A DNA stretch of 64,000 nucleotides from Neoroseomonas alkaliterrae (GTDB lineage Bacteria > Pseudomonadota > Alphaproteobacteria > Acetobacterales > Acetobacteraceae). The stretch lies in assembly GCF_014199195.1 (NCBI RefSeq), contig NZ_JACIJE010000005.1:124001-188000 (forward strand), written 5' to 3'. Below are positions 24,924 through 33,324 of this stretch, in pieces; positions within the stretch are counted from its first letter, which is position 1; each line of letters starts with the position of its first letter. Below the pieces are notes generated by a model, which had not been told where the DNA came from, searched no databases, and saw only the letters and a program-made list of their open reading frames with translations. The position numbers and the translations under genes were made by a program.

Positions 24924-25781
24924 TCAAAGGAAGTCGCGGGTCCAGCGGTCGTATTCGGCCTCGCGCGTCACGGCCTTCATCAGCGCGGGCGGGGCGATGC
25001 CCTGGAGCGCCCCGGGCGGCGTGCCCTCGCGCAGCGCCTTCAGCGTGGCGTGGATGGCCGCGACGGCGGCGGCGAAGGGCTGGTGGCCCTGCAGCGCCAC
25101 GCGCACGCCATGGGCGGCAAGGCGCGCCTTGTCGGCCATGCTCGCCGGCGTGCCGCCGAGGATGATGGGCAGCCCCCCCGCGGCGGCCTGGATCGCGGCC
25201 AACTGCTCCCAGTCGCTCACGCCGGTGAAGAACAGTGCATCGGCGCCGCAGGTCGCATAGGCGCGGGTCCGGCGCAGCGCCTCGTCGAGGTTCGCGAGGT
25301 TCAGCGCGCTGGTGCGCGCCACCACGACAAGGCCCGCATCCTCGCGCGCCGCCAGCGCCGCCCGCATCTTGCCCAGGCCCGCTTCCAGGCTCAGCAGCCC
25401 GGGCTCGCCGCCGCCATGGGCGCGGGGAAGGTCGGTGTCCTCGATGGTCAGCGCGGAGACGCCGGCGGTCTCTAGTTCCTGCACCGTGCGCATGACGTTC
25501 AGCGCATTGCCGTAGCCATGGTCGGCATCCACCAGCAGCGGCGGCGCGCCGGCGCGGCAGATGCGCCGCGCCTGCTCGGCGAACTCCGTGAGCGTCAACA
25601 GGATGATGTCGGGCGCGCCCAGGACGGTCAGCGAGGCGACGGAACCGGCGAACATCGCCGCCTCGAAGCCGAGATCCGCCGCGATGCGCCCGGCGATGGG
25701 ATCGTGCACGGAGGCCGGGTGGATGCAGGCCCCGCCTGCCAGGATCGCGCGAAAATCCGCGCGGCGCTTCGCCGCACTCAT
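24924..25781 (-). CDS. Isocitrate lyase/PEP mutase family protein, oxaloacetate-decarboxylase-like
   Basis: About 285 residues. It has the Mg-binding motif DADHGYGNALNVMRTV (from residue 85) and IEDTDLPRAHGG (113-124), the form seen in PA4872-type oxaloacetate decarboxylases, not in true isocitrate lyase (KKCGH is absent). It would decarboxylate oxaloacetate or a related 2-oxo dicarboxylate. The ATG at 25781 is preferred over upstream in-frame starts, which add low-complexity non-family sequence. Divergent from the M20 peptidase gene; 98-base gap between them. Confidence 0.85.
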   Translation of the reverse strand: MSAAKRRADFRAILAGGACIHPASVHDPIAGRIAADLGFEAAMFAGSVASLTVLGAPDIILLTLTEFAEQARRICRAGAPPLLVDADHGYGNALNVMRTVQELETAGVSALTIEDTDLPRAHGGGEPGLLSLEAGLGKMRAALAAREDAGLVVVARTSALNLANLDEALRRTRAYATCGADALFFTGVSDWEQLAAIQAAAGGLPIILGGTPASMADKARLAAHGVRVALQGHQPFAAAVAAIHATLKALREGTPPGALQGIAPPALMKAVTREAEYDRWTRDFL

Positions 25782-25879
25782 GGAGATTCCATCCCTGGGG
25801 TTCCCGATATCGTCTGGCGCACTCTGCAACCGCGCGGCGGACCGGTCTAGGCTGCGCACGGACAGGGGAGTCATGCCCG

Positions 25880-27271
25880 ATGAGCGAAGCGGTCGCCGAG
25901 CGCCTGTTGGCGCGCAAGGACGAGATCCTGGAACGGCTGAAGGCGCTCCTGCGCCTGCCCAGCGTGAGCACCGACCCGGCCTATGCCGAGGGGATGAGGG
26001 CGACGCGCGAATTCCTGATGGCGCGGCTGCGGGAGGGCGGGGTCGCGGATGTCCGACTGCTCGACGGCGGCGGGCAGCCGGCCATAACCGGTGCCTGGAC
26101 GGGCGCCCCCGGCAAGCCGACCTTCATCATCTACGGCCACTATGACGTGCAGCCGCCCGATCCGCTGGAGTTGTGGAAGAGCCCGCCCTTCGAGCCCACG
26201 ATCCGCGACGGCCGCATCTACGCGCGCGGCGCCTCCGACGTGAAGGGCTCGACGCTCATCGCGGTCGAGACGGTGATCGAGTTCATCAAGGCCGGCGGCT
26301 GCCCGGTCAACATCCGCTTCTTCCTCGAGGGCGAGGAGGAGATCGGCAGCCCCTCGCTGCCCGCCATCATCGAGCGGCATCCCGACGCGCTCGCGGGCGA
26401 TGCCATGATCTCCGCCGATGGCGGCCGGGCGAGCACCACGGTGCCCACCATCAATGTCGGCTCCCGCGGCCTCACGGCGTTGCGCTTCAGCCTGCGCACG
26501 GCGTCGAAGGACATGCATTCGGGCCGCTATGGCGGCGCGGTGCGCAATGCGAACCACGAGATGGCGCGGCTCATCGCCTCCCTGCACGACGAGGCGGGGC
26601 GCATCGCCGTGCCGGGCTTCATGGACGACCTCGCCCCGATCGGGGATCGCGAGGCGGCGGATGCGGCCGCCCTGCCGGTGGACGAGGCCGCCTTCTACGG
26701 CGCGATCGGCGCCAAGCCCTACGGCACGCCGGAACGCAGCGTGCGCGAGCGCATCACGCTGCTGCCGACGATCGAGGTCAACGGCATGTGGGGCGGCTAC
26801 ACCGGCGCCGGGACCAAGACGGTGCTGCCCTGCGAGGCCCATGCGAAGCTCACCATGCGCCTCGGCCCGGGCATGGACCCCGCGCGCGCGCAGCGCGTGG
26901 TCCGCGAGCATCTGCTGGCGCGCGCGCCCGAGGGCGTCAGCCTGACCTTCGAAGCGGGCGGTCCCGGCACGCCGGCCTTCACGCTGGGCGAGGGGCACCC
27001 CCTGCTCGCGGCGGCGGAGAGCGTCATCCGCCGCACCACCAACCGCGCCCCGGTGCGCGCGCGGGCGGGCGGGACCATCCCGATCACGGCCATCTTCAAG
27101 GAGAGGCTCGGCATCGACACGCTGACCTTCGGCTTCGCCATGCCGGACGAGGACGTGCACGCGCCGAACGAGTTCTTCCGCCTCTCCTCGCTCGAGGAAG
27201 GGCTGCGGGCCTGGCCGCTGCTGCTGACGGAACTGGGCCGGCTCGACCCCGCGGCGCTGCGCCGGGCCTGA
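25880..27271 (+). CDS. M20-family metallopeptidase (dipeptidase)
   Basis: 463-residue di-zinc exopeptidase, likely cytosolic. Metal and catalytic residues are in YGHYDVQPPDP (His87, with Asp89), RGASDVKG (Asp120) and LEGEEEIGSPSL (Glu152/Glu153). The dimerisation domain starts about residue 190 (SRGLTALRFSL). Best match by pattern is the carnosinase/CNDP-like dipeptidase branch (GGTIPI near the C-terminus). GGGGAG lies 9 bases before the ATG. Ends 5 bases from the convergent otsA. Confidence 0.9.
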   Translation: MSEAVAERLLARKDEILERLKALLRLPSVSTDPAYAEGMRATREFLMARLREGGVADVRLLDGGGQPAITGAWTGAPGKPTFIIYGHYDVQPPDPLELWKSPPFEPTIRDGRIYARGASDVKGSTLIAVETVIEFIKAGGCPVNIRFFLEGEEEIGSPSLPAIIERHPDALAGDAMISADGGRASTTVPTINVGSRGLTALRFSLRTASKDMHSGRYGGAVRNANHEMARLIASLHDEAGRIAVPGFMDDLAPIGDREAADAAALPVDEAAFYGAIGAKPYGTPERSVRERITLLPTIEVNGMWGGYTGAGTKTVLPCEAHAKLTMRLGPGMDPARAQRVVREHLLARAPEGVSLTFEAGGPGTPAFTLGEGHPLLAAAESVIRRTTNRAPVRARAGGTIPITAIFKERLGIDTLTFGFAMPDEDVHAPNEFFRLSSLEEGLRAWPLLLTELGRLDPAALRRA

Positions 27272-27276
27272 GCGCG

Positions 27277-28641
27277 TCACGCCGCCAGCGCGTCCACGAA
27301 GACGTTGCAGTAGCGCGCGGACGTCACCTCGAACACGGCGCGGCGCAGCGCCGCGTGGCGTTGCTGCCGCTCCTCGAGCGGCATCTCGAGCGCGGCGTCC
27401 ATCGCCTCGGCGATCTCGTCCGGGTCGTAGGGATTGACCAGCAGCGCCTCGGTCAGTTCCTCGGCCGCGCCCGCGAAGCGCGAGAGGATCAGCACCCCGG
27501 GGTCGGCAGGATCCTGCGCGGCGACGAACTCTTTCGCGACTAGGTTCATCCCGTCGCGCAGCGGCGTGACGAGGCCGATGCGCGCGATGCGGAACAGGCC
27601 CGCGAGCTTTGTGCGGGCGACCGTCTGCGTCATGTAGCGCAGCGGCACCCAGTCGAAGCCGGAGAAGCGGCCGTTGATGTCGCCGGCCAGCCGGTCGAGC
27701 TCGCGCCGAAGCGCCTGGTATTCCGCGACATCCTCGCGCGAGCGCGCGGCGATCTGCAGCATGGAGACGCGGCGCTGGTGCTGCGGGAAGCGGGAGAGCA
27801 GCCGCGCGAAGCCCTCGAAGCGGTTGGGCAGGCCCTTCGAATAGTCGAGCCGCTCGGCGCTGATCGCCAGCGCGCGGCCGACGAGGCTCTCGCGCACGCG
27901 CTGGATGTAGGCCGTGCCGGCGGAGCGCGCGGCGATGCGCGCGAAGCCCGCCGCGTCTATGCCGATCGGGTCGGCGATGGCGCGCACGCGGCGCCCGCGC
28001 GTGACGACCTCCTCACCCTCCACCGCAAAGCCGTTGAAGCGGCGCGCGCAATCGAGGAAGTCCTGCAGATGCGTCCGCGTCTGGAAGCCGACCACGTCGT
28101 AGTCGCACAGCGCTTCCATCACGCCGCGCGCCGGCGGCAGGGCCTCGAGCACCGAGGGCGGCACGAAGGGGATGTGCAGGAAGAAGCCGATGCGGCCCTT
28201 GAAGCCGAGGGCACGCAGCGCGGTGGCGAGCGGGATCAGGTGGTAGTCGTGCACCCAGACCAGGTCGTCCTCGCGCAGCAGCGGCATCAGCGCGGCGGCG
28301 AAGGCGGCATTGACCGCGAGGTAGCCCTCGAAATCCTCGCGCCGGTAGCGCATCAGGCCGAGGCGGAAATGCAGCAGAGGCCAGAGCGAGGAATTGGCGA
28401 AGCCGACATAGAAGCGGTCGTAGTCCTCCGCGCCGAGGTCGATGGTGGCGTAGGTCACGCCGTCCCCGTCCACGGTGCGCGGCCTGGTGGAGGTGCGCTC
28501 CGCCACGCGGCCGGACCAGCCGAACCACAGCGTGCCGGGCTCGACGAAGGATTGCAGCGCGACCGCGAGGCCGCCCGCGCTCGCTGCGCCCTTGACCTTG
28601 GGCGCGGGAACGCGGTTCGAGACGATCACGAGGCGCGCCAA
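27277..28641 (-). CDS. otsA: Alpha,alpha-trehalose-6-phosphate synthase OtsA
   Basis: Makes trehalose 6-phosphate from UDP-glucose and glucose 6-phosphate. 454 residues with family blocks LVIVSNRV (N-terminus), SAGGLAVAL, LWFGWSG, DLVWVHDYHL, ERLDYSKG, and TPLRDGMNLVAKE near the C-terminus. The start is taken as TTG at 28641. It gives the conserved MARLVIVSNR end and has an excellent GGAGGAAGG site seven bases away; the ATG five codons upstream (28656) has no such site. Last of three overlapping trehalose genes. Confidence 0.93.
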   Translation of the reverse strand: MARLVIVSNRVPAPKVKGAASAGGLAVALQSFVEPGTLWFGWSGRVAERTSTRPRTVDGDGVTYATIDLGAEDYDRFYVGFANSSLWPLLHFRLGLMRYRREDFEGYLAVNAAFAAALMPLLREDDLVWVHDYHLIPLATALRALGFKGRIGFFLHIPFVPPSVLEALPPARGVMEALCDYDVVGFQTRTHLQDFLDCARRFNGFAVEGEEVVTRGRRVRAIADPIGIDAAGFARIAARSAGTAYIQRVRESLVGRALAISAERLDYSKGLPNRFEGFARLLSRFPQHQRRVSMLQIAARSREDVAEYQALRRELDRLAGDINGRFSGFDWVPLRYMTQTVARTKLAGLFRIARIGLVTPLRDGMNLVAKEFVAAQDPADPGVLILSRFAGAAEELTEALLVNPYDPDEIAEAMDAALEMPLEERQQRHAALRRAVFEVTSARYCNVFVDALAA

Positions 28642-30422
28642 AGCCCTTCCTCCCATGTGCGGGACAGGCGCATGGCGGAAAGGATCAGCCCGACCTGCGA
28701 ATATGTCTGCGGATAGTTGCCCCACAGGGCGCCGGTCGCCGGATGCACGTCCTCCGACAGCAGGCCCACATGGTTGCGCCAGGAAAGGGCGCGCTCGAAG
28801 AGCCGGCACGCCTCCTCCCGCCGCCCGACGCGCTGGAGCGTGTCGATGTACCAGAAGGTGCAGACCAGGAAGCCGACCTCGGGCGTGCCGAAATCGTCGG
28901 CGTGGTCGTAGCGCAGCACGATGCCGTCGCGGACCAGCCGCCGTTCCAGCACCTCGACCGTGCGCAGGAAGAGCGGGTCGGTCGCGCGGATCAGCCCGAG
29001 TTCGGGCAGCAGGAAGGTCGAGGCATCCGCGACCGCGCCGCCGTCCAGCACGCCCGAGATCCAGCCCTCCCCCGCGACCGTCGCGGCATCGAGGATGCGG
29101 CGGCGCAGAGCGTGCGCGCGCTGGTCCCAGTCCCGCGCCTCGGCATCGAGACCGAGGTGATGCGCGATGGCGCCGAGCCGGTCGAGCGCGGCCCAGCACA
29201 TCGCGGCCGAATGCGTGTGCGGCGCGGCGCGGCCGCGGTATTCCCACAGGCCGGCATCGGGCTCGAAGGCGGCGGCCTCGGCATGCCGCCCGATGGTCGC
29301 GAGCTGGCGATAGAGCGAGACGTCCCCCATGCGCGCGAGGCGCTGGTCGCGGAACATCTGCGTCGCGGTCATCACGATCGCGCCGAAGCCGTCGTTCTGC
29401 ACCTGGGAGACAGCGGCATTGCCCACCCGGACCGGCCCGTCGCCGCGATAGCCGGGCAGCGCGGTCGCGATGCGCTCGGTCACCTCCGTGCCGGGCGCGA
29501 TCGGGAAGAGCGGCGGGATCGGCCCGTTCGAGCCGTCCGGCACCGCATCCATGATGAAGCGCATGAAGCCTTCCATGGTGCGCGTGGCGTTCAGGCGGTT
29601 CAGCGCGCCCACGGTGAAGAAGGCGTCGCGCAGCCAGCAGAAGCGGTAGTCCCAGCAGCGGCCGCTGCCCGGCGCCTCAGGCACAGAGGTGGTCAGCGCC
29701 GCGACGATCGCGCCGGTATCCTCGAAGGAGCAGAGCTTGAGCGTGATCGCGGCGCGGATCACGGCCTCCTGCCAGTCGAAGGGCAGGTTGAGGCCGCGCA
29801 CCCAGTCGAGCCAATAGGCCTCGGTCTCGGCGAGCGCGGTGCGGGCCACGGAATCGGGGTTCTCGGGCAGGCTCTCGTCGGTGCCGAGCACGAGGCTGAC
29901 GGGCCGGTCCATGCCGAACTCGGCCTCGTGCGTGATGTAGGTGAGCGGCGCGTCGGTCGTCAGGCGCAGCACCGTATCCGCGCCGACGTAGCGGACATGG
30001 TTGCTGCCGATGCTCGTCCGTCCCGGATCGGCGCCGTAGTCGAAGGAGGGACGGATGCGGATGCGGATGCGGGGCCGACCGCTGACGGGCTCGATCCGGC
30101 GGATCAGCATGGGCGGGCGGTAGGTGCGCCCGAACCGGCGATAGCGCGGCGCGACATCGAGCACGCGCACGCCGCCGCCGGAGGAATCGGTCAGCAGCGT
30201 CTCGACCACCGCGCTGTTGCGCAGGTAGCGCTGTCGGCTGCTCGCCTGCCCGCGCAACTCGACGTCCATGAATCCGCGCTCGGGGTTCTCGCCGCCGAGC
30301 AGGGCGTTGAACACGGGCTCGCCGTCCAGGCGGGGGAAGCAGAACCATTCATGCCGCGCCGCCGGGGAGATCAGCGAGGCGACGGCGCAGTTGCCGACGA
30401 CGGCGAGATCAAGCGTGGGCAT
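28626..30422 (-). CDS. GH15 family glucoamylase/trehalase-like glycoside hydrolase
   Basis: 598 residues without a signal peptide, so cytoplasmic. The catalytic alpha/alpha barrel shows RCWDYRFCWLRDAF and the general acid region GLWEYRG; the base region appears in LSEDVHPATGALWGNYPQTYS. An N-terminal beta-sandwich precedes it. GH15 members of this type include bacterial trehalases. Placement between otsB and otsA suggests it acts on trehalose or a glucan precursor. Overlaps otsB by 14 bases and otsA by 16, so all three should be co-translated. Confidence 0.9.
   Translation of the reverse strand: MPTLDLAVVGNCAVASLISPAARHEWFCFPRLDGEPVFNALLGGENPERGFMDVELRGQASSRQRYLRNSAVVETLLTDSSGGGVRVLDVAPRYRRFGRTYRPPMLIRRIEPVSGRPRIRIRIRPSFDYGADPGRTSIGSNHVRYVGADTVLRLTTDAPLTYITHEAEFGMDRPVSLVLGTDESLPENPDSVARTALAETEAYWLDWVRGLNLPFDWQEAVIRAAITLKLCSFEDTGAIVAALTTSVPEAPGSGRCWDYRFCWLRDAFFTVGALNRLNATRTMEGFMRFIMDAVPDGSNGPIPPLFPIAPGTEVTERIATALPGYRGDGPVRVGNAAVSQVQNDGFGAIVMTATQMFRDQRLARMGDVSLYRQLATIGRHAEAAAFEPDAGLWEYRGRAAPHTHSAAMCWAALDRLGAIAHHLGLDAEARDWDQRAHALRRRILDAATVAGEGWISGVLDGGAVADASTFLLPELGLIRATDPLFLRTVEVLERRLVRDGIVLRYDHADDFGTPEVGFLVCTFWYIDTLQRVGRREEACRLFERALSWRNHVGLLSEDVHPATGALWGNYPQTYSQVGLILSAMRLSRTWEEGLWRAS
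28645..28653 (-). promoter_or_regulatory. Strong ribosome-binding site selecting the otsA TTG start
   Basis: GGAGGAAGG, read on the minus strand, lies inside the end of the GH15 gene, three to four bases before TTG 28641. It is the clearest Shine-Dalgarno in this region and decides the otsA start. Confidence 0.65.
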
Positions 30423-31158
30423 GCTGGCCCCCTTGCGGCAGGCGCGCGGCGGCGCGGGCGAGCCATGCGCGCACCTCCTCAGGCCCGCGGCGGAAGTCGC
30501 GCCCGACATGCAGGCCGAATCCGCCCATGCGGCGCGCGGCCTCCATGCCTTCCTCGTCGGTCACGTCGTCGCCGACGAAGACCGGCATCCGGCCGGAGAA
30601 CGGGTCGGTCCGCATCAGCGCCTCCACCGCCCGGCCCTTGCTCGCGGCGCGCGGGCGGATCTCGTAGGCCATGTGCGCGGGCAGCAGCACGAAATCCTCG
30701 CCATGCCCGGCAAGCAGCGCCTCCAGCGCCGCGCGCGCGGCCTGCTGCCGCTCGGGCACGGCGCGGAAATGCAGCGCGAGGCCGTGCGGCTTGCGTTCCA
30801 GGATCACGCCCGGCCAGGCGGCGATGCTGGCATGCAGCCGCTCGGCCCAGTCCTGCGGCGGGGCCGGCATGGCCTCGGCGCCGCCGATCCGCCCGGCCGC
30901 ATCGCGCAGCACCGCGCCGTGGCCGAAGCCGCCGGCCGGGGCGAGCGGGGCGAGGAGGCCATCCACCGTCTCGCGCGGGCGTCCGGTGACGATCGCCATG
31001 GCGCCGTCGAGGCGCTGCGCGACGGCCGCCAGGGTGGGAACGAGGCCCGGCGGCACCTGGACCGCATCGGGCGTGGGCGCGATGTCGAGAAGGGTGCCGT
31101 CGAGATCGAGGAAGAGCGCCCAGCCGGCCTCGATCTCGGGAACACCAAGGGAAGTCAC
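30409..31158 (-). CDS. otsB: Trehalose-6-phosphate phosphatase OtsB
   Basis: HAD-superfamily phosphatase of 249 residues that dephosphorylates trehalose 6-phosphate. HAD motif I is FLDLDGTLL near residue 18, motif II is AIVTGR, and motif IV is FVGDDVTDEEG in the C-terminal third. The start is GTG at 31158, immediately followed by the conserved N-terminus; no ATG exists before motif I. First gene of the operon otsB-GH15-otsA. No clear promoter can be named, although 88 bases lie between it and the first tRNA. Confidence 0.92.
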   Translation of the reverse strand: MTSLGVPEIEAGWALFLDLDGTLLDIAPTPDAVQVPPGLVPTLAAVAQRLDGAMAIVTGRPRETVDGLLAPLAPAGGFGHGAVLRDAAGRIGGAEAMPAPPQDWAERLHASIAAWPGVILERKPHGLALHFRAVPERQQAARAALEALLAGHGEDFVLLPAHMAYEIRPRAASKGRAVEALMRTDPFSGRMPVFVGDDVTDEEGMEAARRMGGFGLHVGRDFRRGPEEVRAWLARAAARLPQGGQHAHA

Positions 31159-31245
31159 AACCCCTAAGTAGTCGCATTCGCGATGAAATGCACCCCGGCG
31201 GCCGACGTGCTTCTGCGATCAGGGGGGCTCAGTCTCGCGGTCCGG

Positions 31246-31322
31246 TGGCGCGCCCGGGAAGATTCGAACTCCCAACCCCCAGATCCGTAGTCTGGTGCTC
31301 TGTCCAGTTGAGCTACGGGCGC
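31246..31322 (-). tRNA. tRNA-Arg (anticodon ACG), first of two
   Basis: Cloverleaf with acceptor GCGCCCG/CGGGCGC, T-arm GGGAG-TTCGAAT-CTTCC, discriminator G and an encoded CCA (31246-31248). The anticodon stem CCAGA/TCTGG holds loop CTACGGA with ACG at 31286-31288, so it would read CGU/CGC/CGA after A-to-I editing. Base 37 is G, whereas the neighbouring copy has A. Confidence 0.95.
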
Positions 31323-31347
31323 AGCCGGCGGCGCGGTGACGGTGGGA

Positions 31348-31424
31348 TGGCGCGCCCGAAAGGATTCGAACCTCTGACCCCCAGATTCGTAGTCTGGTGC
31401 TCTATCCAGCTGAGCTACGGGCGC
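31348..31424 (-). tRNA. tRNA-Arg (anticodon ACG), second of two
   Basis: Acceptor GCGCCCG/CGGGCGC, anticodon loop CTACGAA (anticodon at 31388-31390), T-arm AGAGG-TTCGAAT-CCTTT, discriminator G, encoded CCA. Closely similar to the copy 25 bases away; differences are concentrated in the variable region, T-stem and position 37 (A here). Same strand, so both may come from one precursor. Confidence 0.96.
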
Positions 31425-31507
31425 CCTGCCGACACCGCGGCGAGGCGGCGGAAATAGCGGAGGCGGCGATGGGGCGCAACCCCTCCGCCGCCTCCCGGTC
31501 GCGTGGC

Positions 31508-31524
31508 CGGCGCGAAAAGCGCCG
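31508..31524 (-). terminator. Terminator-like hairpin after leuB
   Basis: Perfect 6-base stem CGGCGC/GCGCCG around a TTTTC loop, six bases past the leuB stop. There is no T-run after it, so it may only stabilise the message end and not cause intrinsic termination. Confidence 0.35.
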
Positions 31525-31530
31525 CGCGGG

Positions 31531-32646
31531 TCAGGCGGCGAGCTTGTCGAGCTCGCGCACCACCGCCTCGCCCATCACCGAGGTGCCGACGCGCGCCATG
31601 CCGGGCTGCATGATGTCCGCCGTGCGCAGGCCGCCGGCCAGCACCTTGCCGACCGCCGCCTCGACCAGCGCCGCATCCTCCTCAAGCCCGAAAGACCAGC
31701 GCAGCAGCATGGCAAAGGAGAGGATCTGCGCGAGCGGATTGGCAATCCCCTTCCCCGCGATGTCGGGCGCGGAGCCGTGGATCGGCTCGTAGAGCGCGTG
31801 GCGCTTGCCAGTGGCCGCATCCACCGCGCCGAGCGTCGCCGAGGGCAGCATGCCGAGCGAGCCCGTCAGCGCCGCCGCGAGATCCGAGAGCACGTCGCCG
31901 AACAGGTTGTTGCCAAGGATGACGTCGAACTGCTTCGGGCGCGAGCAGAGCTGCATGGCGCAGTTGTCGGCGTACATGTTCTCGAGCTCGACATCGGCGT
32001 ATTCGGCCTTGTGGACCTCGCCCACCACCGCGCGCCAGAGCCGGCCGGACTGCATGACATTCGCCTTCTCGACGCTCGTCACCTTCTTCCGCCGCTGGCG
32101 CGCGAGGTCGAAGGCGACGCGCGCGACGCGGGCGATCTCGTCCTCGTGGTAGACATCGGTGTCGAAGCCGCGGCGCTTGCCGTCGGGCAGCGTCTCGATG
32201 CCGCGCGGCTCGCCGAAATAGACGCCGCCGGTGGATTCGCGCACCACCATGATGTCCACGCCGCGCACCACCTCGGGCTTGAGCGAGGAGGCCTCCACCA
32301 GCGGGTCGAGCACCACCGCCGGGCGCAGGTTCGCGAAAAGCCCGAGTTCCTTGCGCAGCCGCAGGATGCCGAGTTCGGGGCGCTTGTCGAAGGGCAGGCT
32401 GTCCCATTTCGGCCCGCCGACCGAGCCGAACAGCACCGCATCGGCCGCCTTCGCCTTCTCGACCGTCTCGTCCGAGCAGGGCGTGCCTTCGGCATCGATG
32501 GCCGAGCCACCGACCAGGCGCTCCTCGATGTCGAAGGAAACGGCACGGCGACGGTCGAGCCAGTCGATCACGCGGCGCACCTCGCGCATGACCTCGGGGC
32601 CGATCCCGTCGCCAGGCAGGACAAGAAGCTTCTTGTTGGACGGCAT
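31531..32646 (-). CDS. leuB: 3-Isopropylmalate dehydrogenase
   Basis: NAD-dependent third step of leucine synthesis. 371 residues with PGDGIGPEV at the N-terminus, the RESTGG substrate loop ([15 protein letters not shown]), the DxxYxDN-like region [15 protein letters not shown], and NAD-site [14 protein letters not shown]. Normal length, ATG start. The third gene of leuCDB, separated from leuD by 66 bases. The upstream leuCD junction is tight, so leuB probably shares the transcript. Confidence 0.96.
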   Translation of the reverse strand: MPSNKKLLVLPGDGIGPEVMREVRRVIDWLDRRRAVSFDIEERLVGGSAIDAEGTPCSDETVEKAKAADAVLFGSVGGPKWDSLPFDKRPELGILRLRKELGLFANLRPAVVLDPLVEASSLKPEVVRGVDIMVVRESTGGVYFGEPRGIETLPDGKRRGFDTDVYHEDEIARVARVAFDLARQRRKKVTSVEKANVMQSGRLWRAVVGEVHKAEYADVELENMYADNCAMQLCSRPKQFDVILGNNLFGDVLSDLAAALTGSLGMLPSATLGAVDAATGKRHALYEPIHGSAPDIAGKGIANPLAQILSFAMLLRWSFGLEEDAALVEAAVGKVLAGGLRTADIMQPGMARVGTSVMGEAVVRELDKLAA

Positions 32647-32712
32647 GAGTCGGGGCGTCTCCTCGATGGCGGAGGCGCCCCCCGGGGAGGGCGCCGCCGG
32701 GGCAGTGTCAGG

Positions 32713-33324
32713 TCAGGCGTAGAGCCAGGGCTGGGAAGCCTTCTGCTTCGCCTCGAAGCTGTCGATGGCCGGCGCGTGCTGCAGCGTCTGGCCGATGTCG
32801 TCGAGGCCGTTCAGCAGCAGGTGGCGGCGCAGCGGGTCCACCTTGAACGGGATCTCCTCGCCGTTCGGGCGGACCACCACCTCGCGCTCGAGGTCCACGG
32901 TGATGCGCGCATTGGCGCCGAGCTTCGCATCCTCCATCAGCTGCGCGCAGACCTCCTTCGGAAGCCGCACCGGCAGGATGCCGTTCTTGAAGCAGTTGTT
33001 GTGGAAGATGTCGGCGAAATCGGGCGCGATCACGCAGCGGATGCCGAAATCGAGCAGCGCCCAGGGCGCATGCTCGCGCGAGGAACCGCATCCGAAATTC
33101 TCGAAGGCGATCAGGATCTCGGCGCGACGGTATGGCTCCTGGTTCAGCACGAAGTCCGGATTCTCGGAGCCGTCCTCGCGGTAGCGGAAATTCGCGAAGA
33201 GGTTCTTCCCGAATCCCTGGCGCGAGATGGACTTGAGGAACCGCGCCGGGATGATCTGGTCGGTGTCCACATTCGCCTTCGGCAGCGGCGCGGCGATGCC
33301 GGTGAGGGTGGTGAAGGCCTGCAT
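32713..33324 (-). CDS. leuD: 3-Isopropylmalate dehydratase small subunit
   Basis: Small (swivelling) subunit of the leucine isomerase, 203 residues. Diagnostic [15 protein letters not shown] near residue 73 and [13 protein letters not shown] near residue 18. The ATG at 33324 shares one base with the leuC stop; a GTG one codon earlier is also possible. Partner is the adjacent leuC product. Confidence 0.96.
   Translation of the reverse strand: MQAFTTLTGIAAPLPKANVDTDQIIPARFLKSISRQGFGKNLFANFRYREDGSENPDFVLNQEPYRRAEILIAFENFGCGSSREHAPWALLDFGIRCVIAPDFADIFHNNCFKNGILPVRLPKEVCAQLMEDAKLGANARITVDLEREVVVRPNGEEIPFKVDPLRRHLLLNGLDDIGQTLQHAPAIDSFEAKQKASQPWLYA

Noticed and set aside
28654-28656. ATG as the otsA start
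   Set aside because: No ribosome-binding site. It overlaps the strong site that serves TTG 28641 and adds non-conserved residues.
31188-31457. Plus-strand frame with repeated GRFELPTPRSVVWCS-like and GFEPLTPRFVVWCS-like text
   Set aside because: It is the antisense reading of the two tandem tRNA-Arg genes. The repetition comes from the tRNA duplication.
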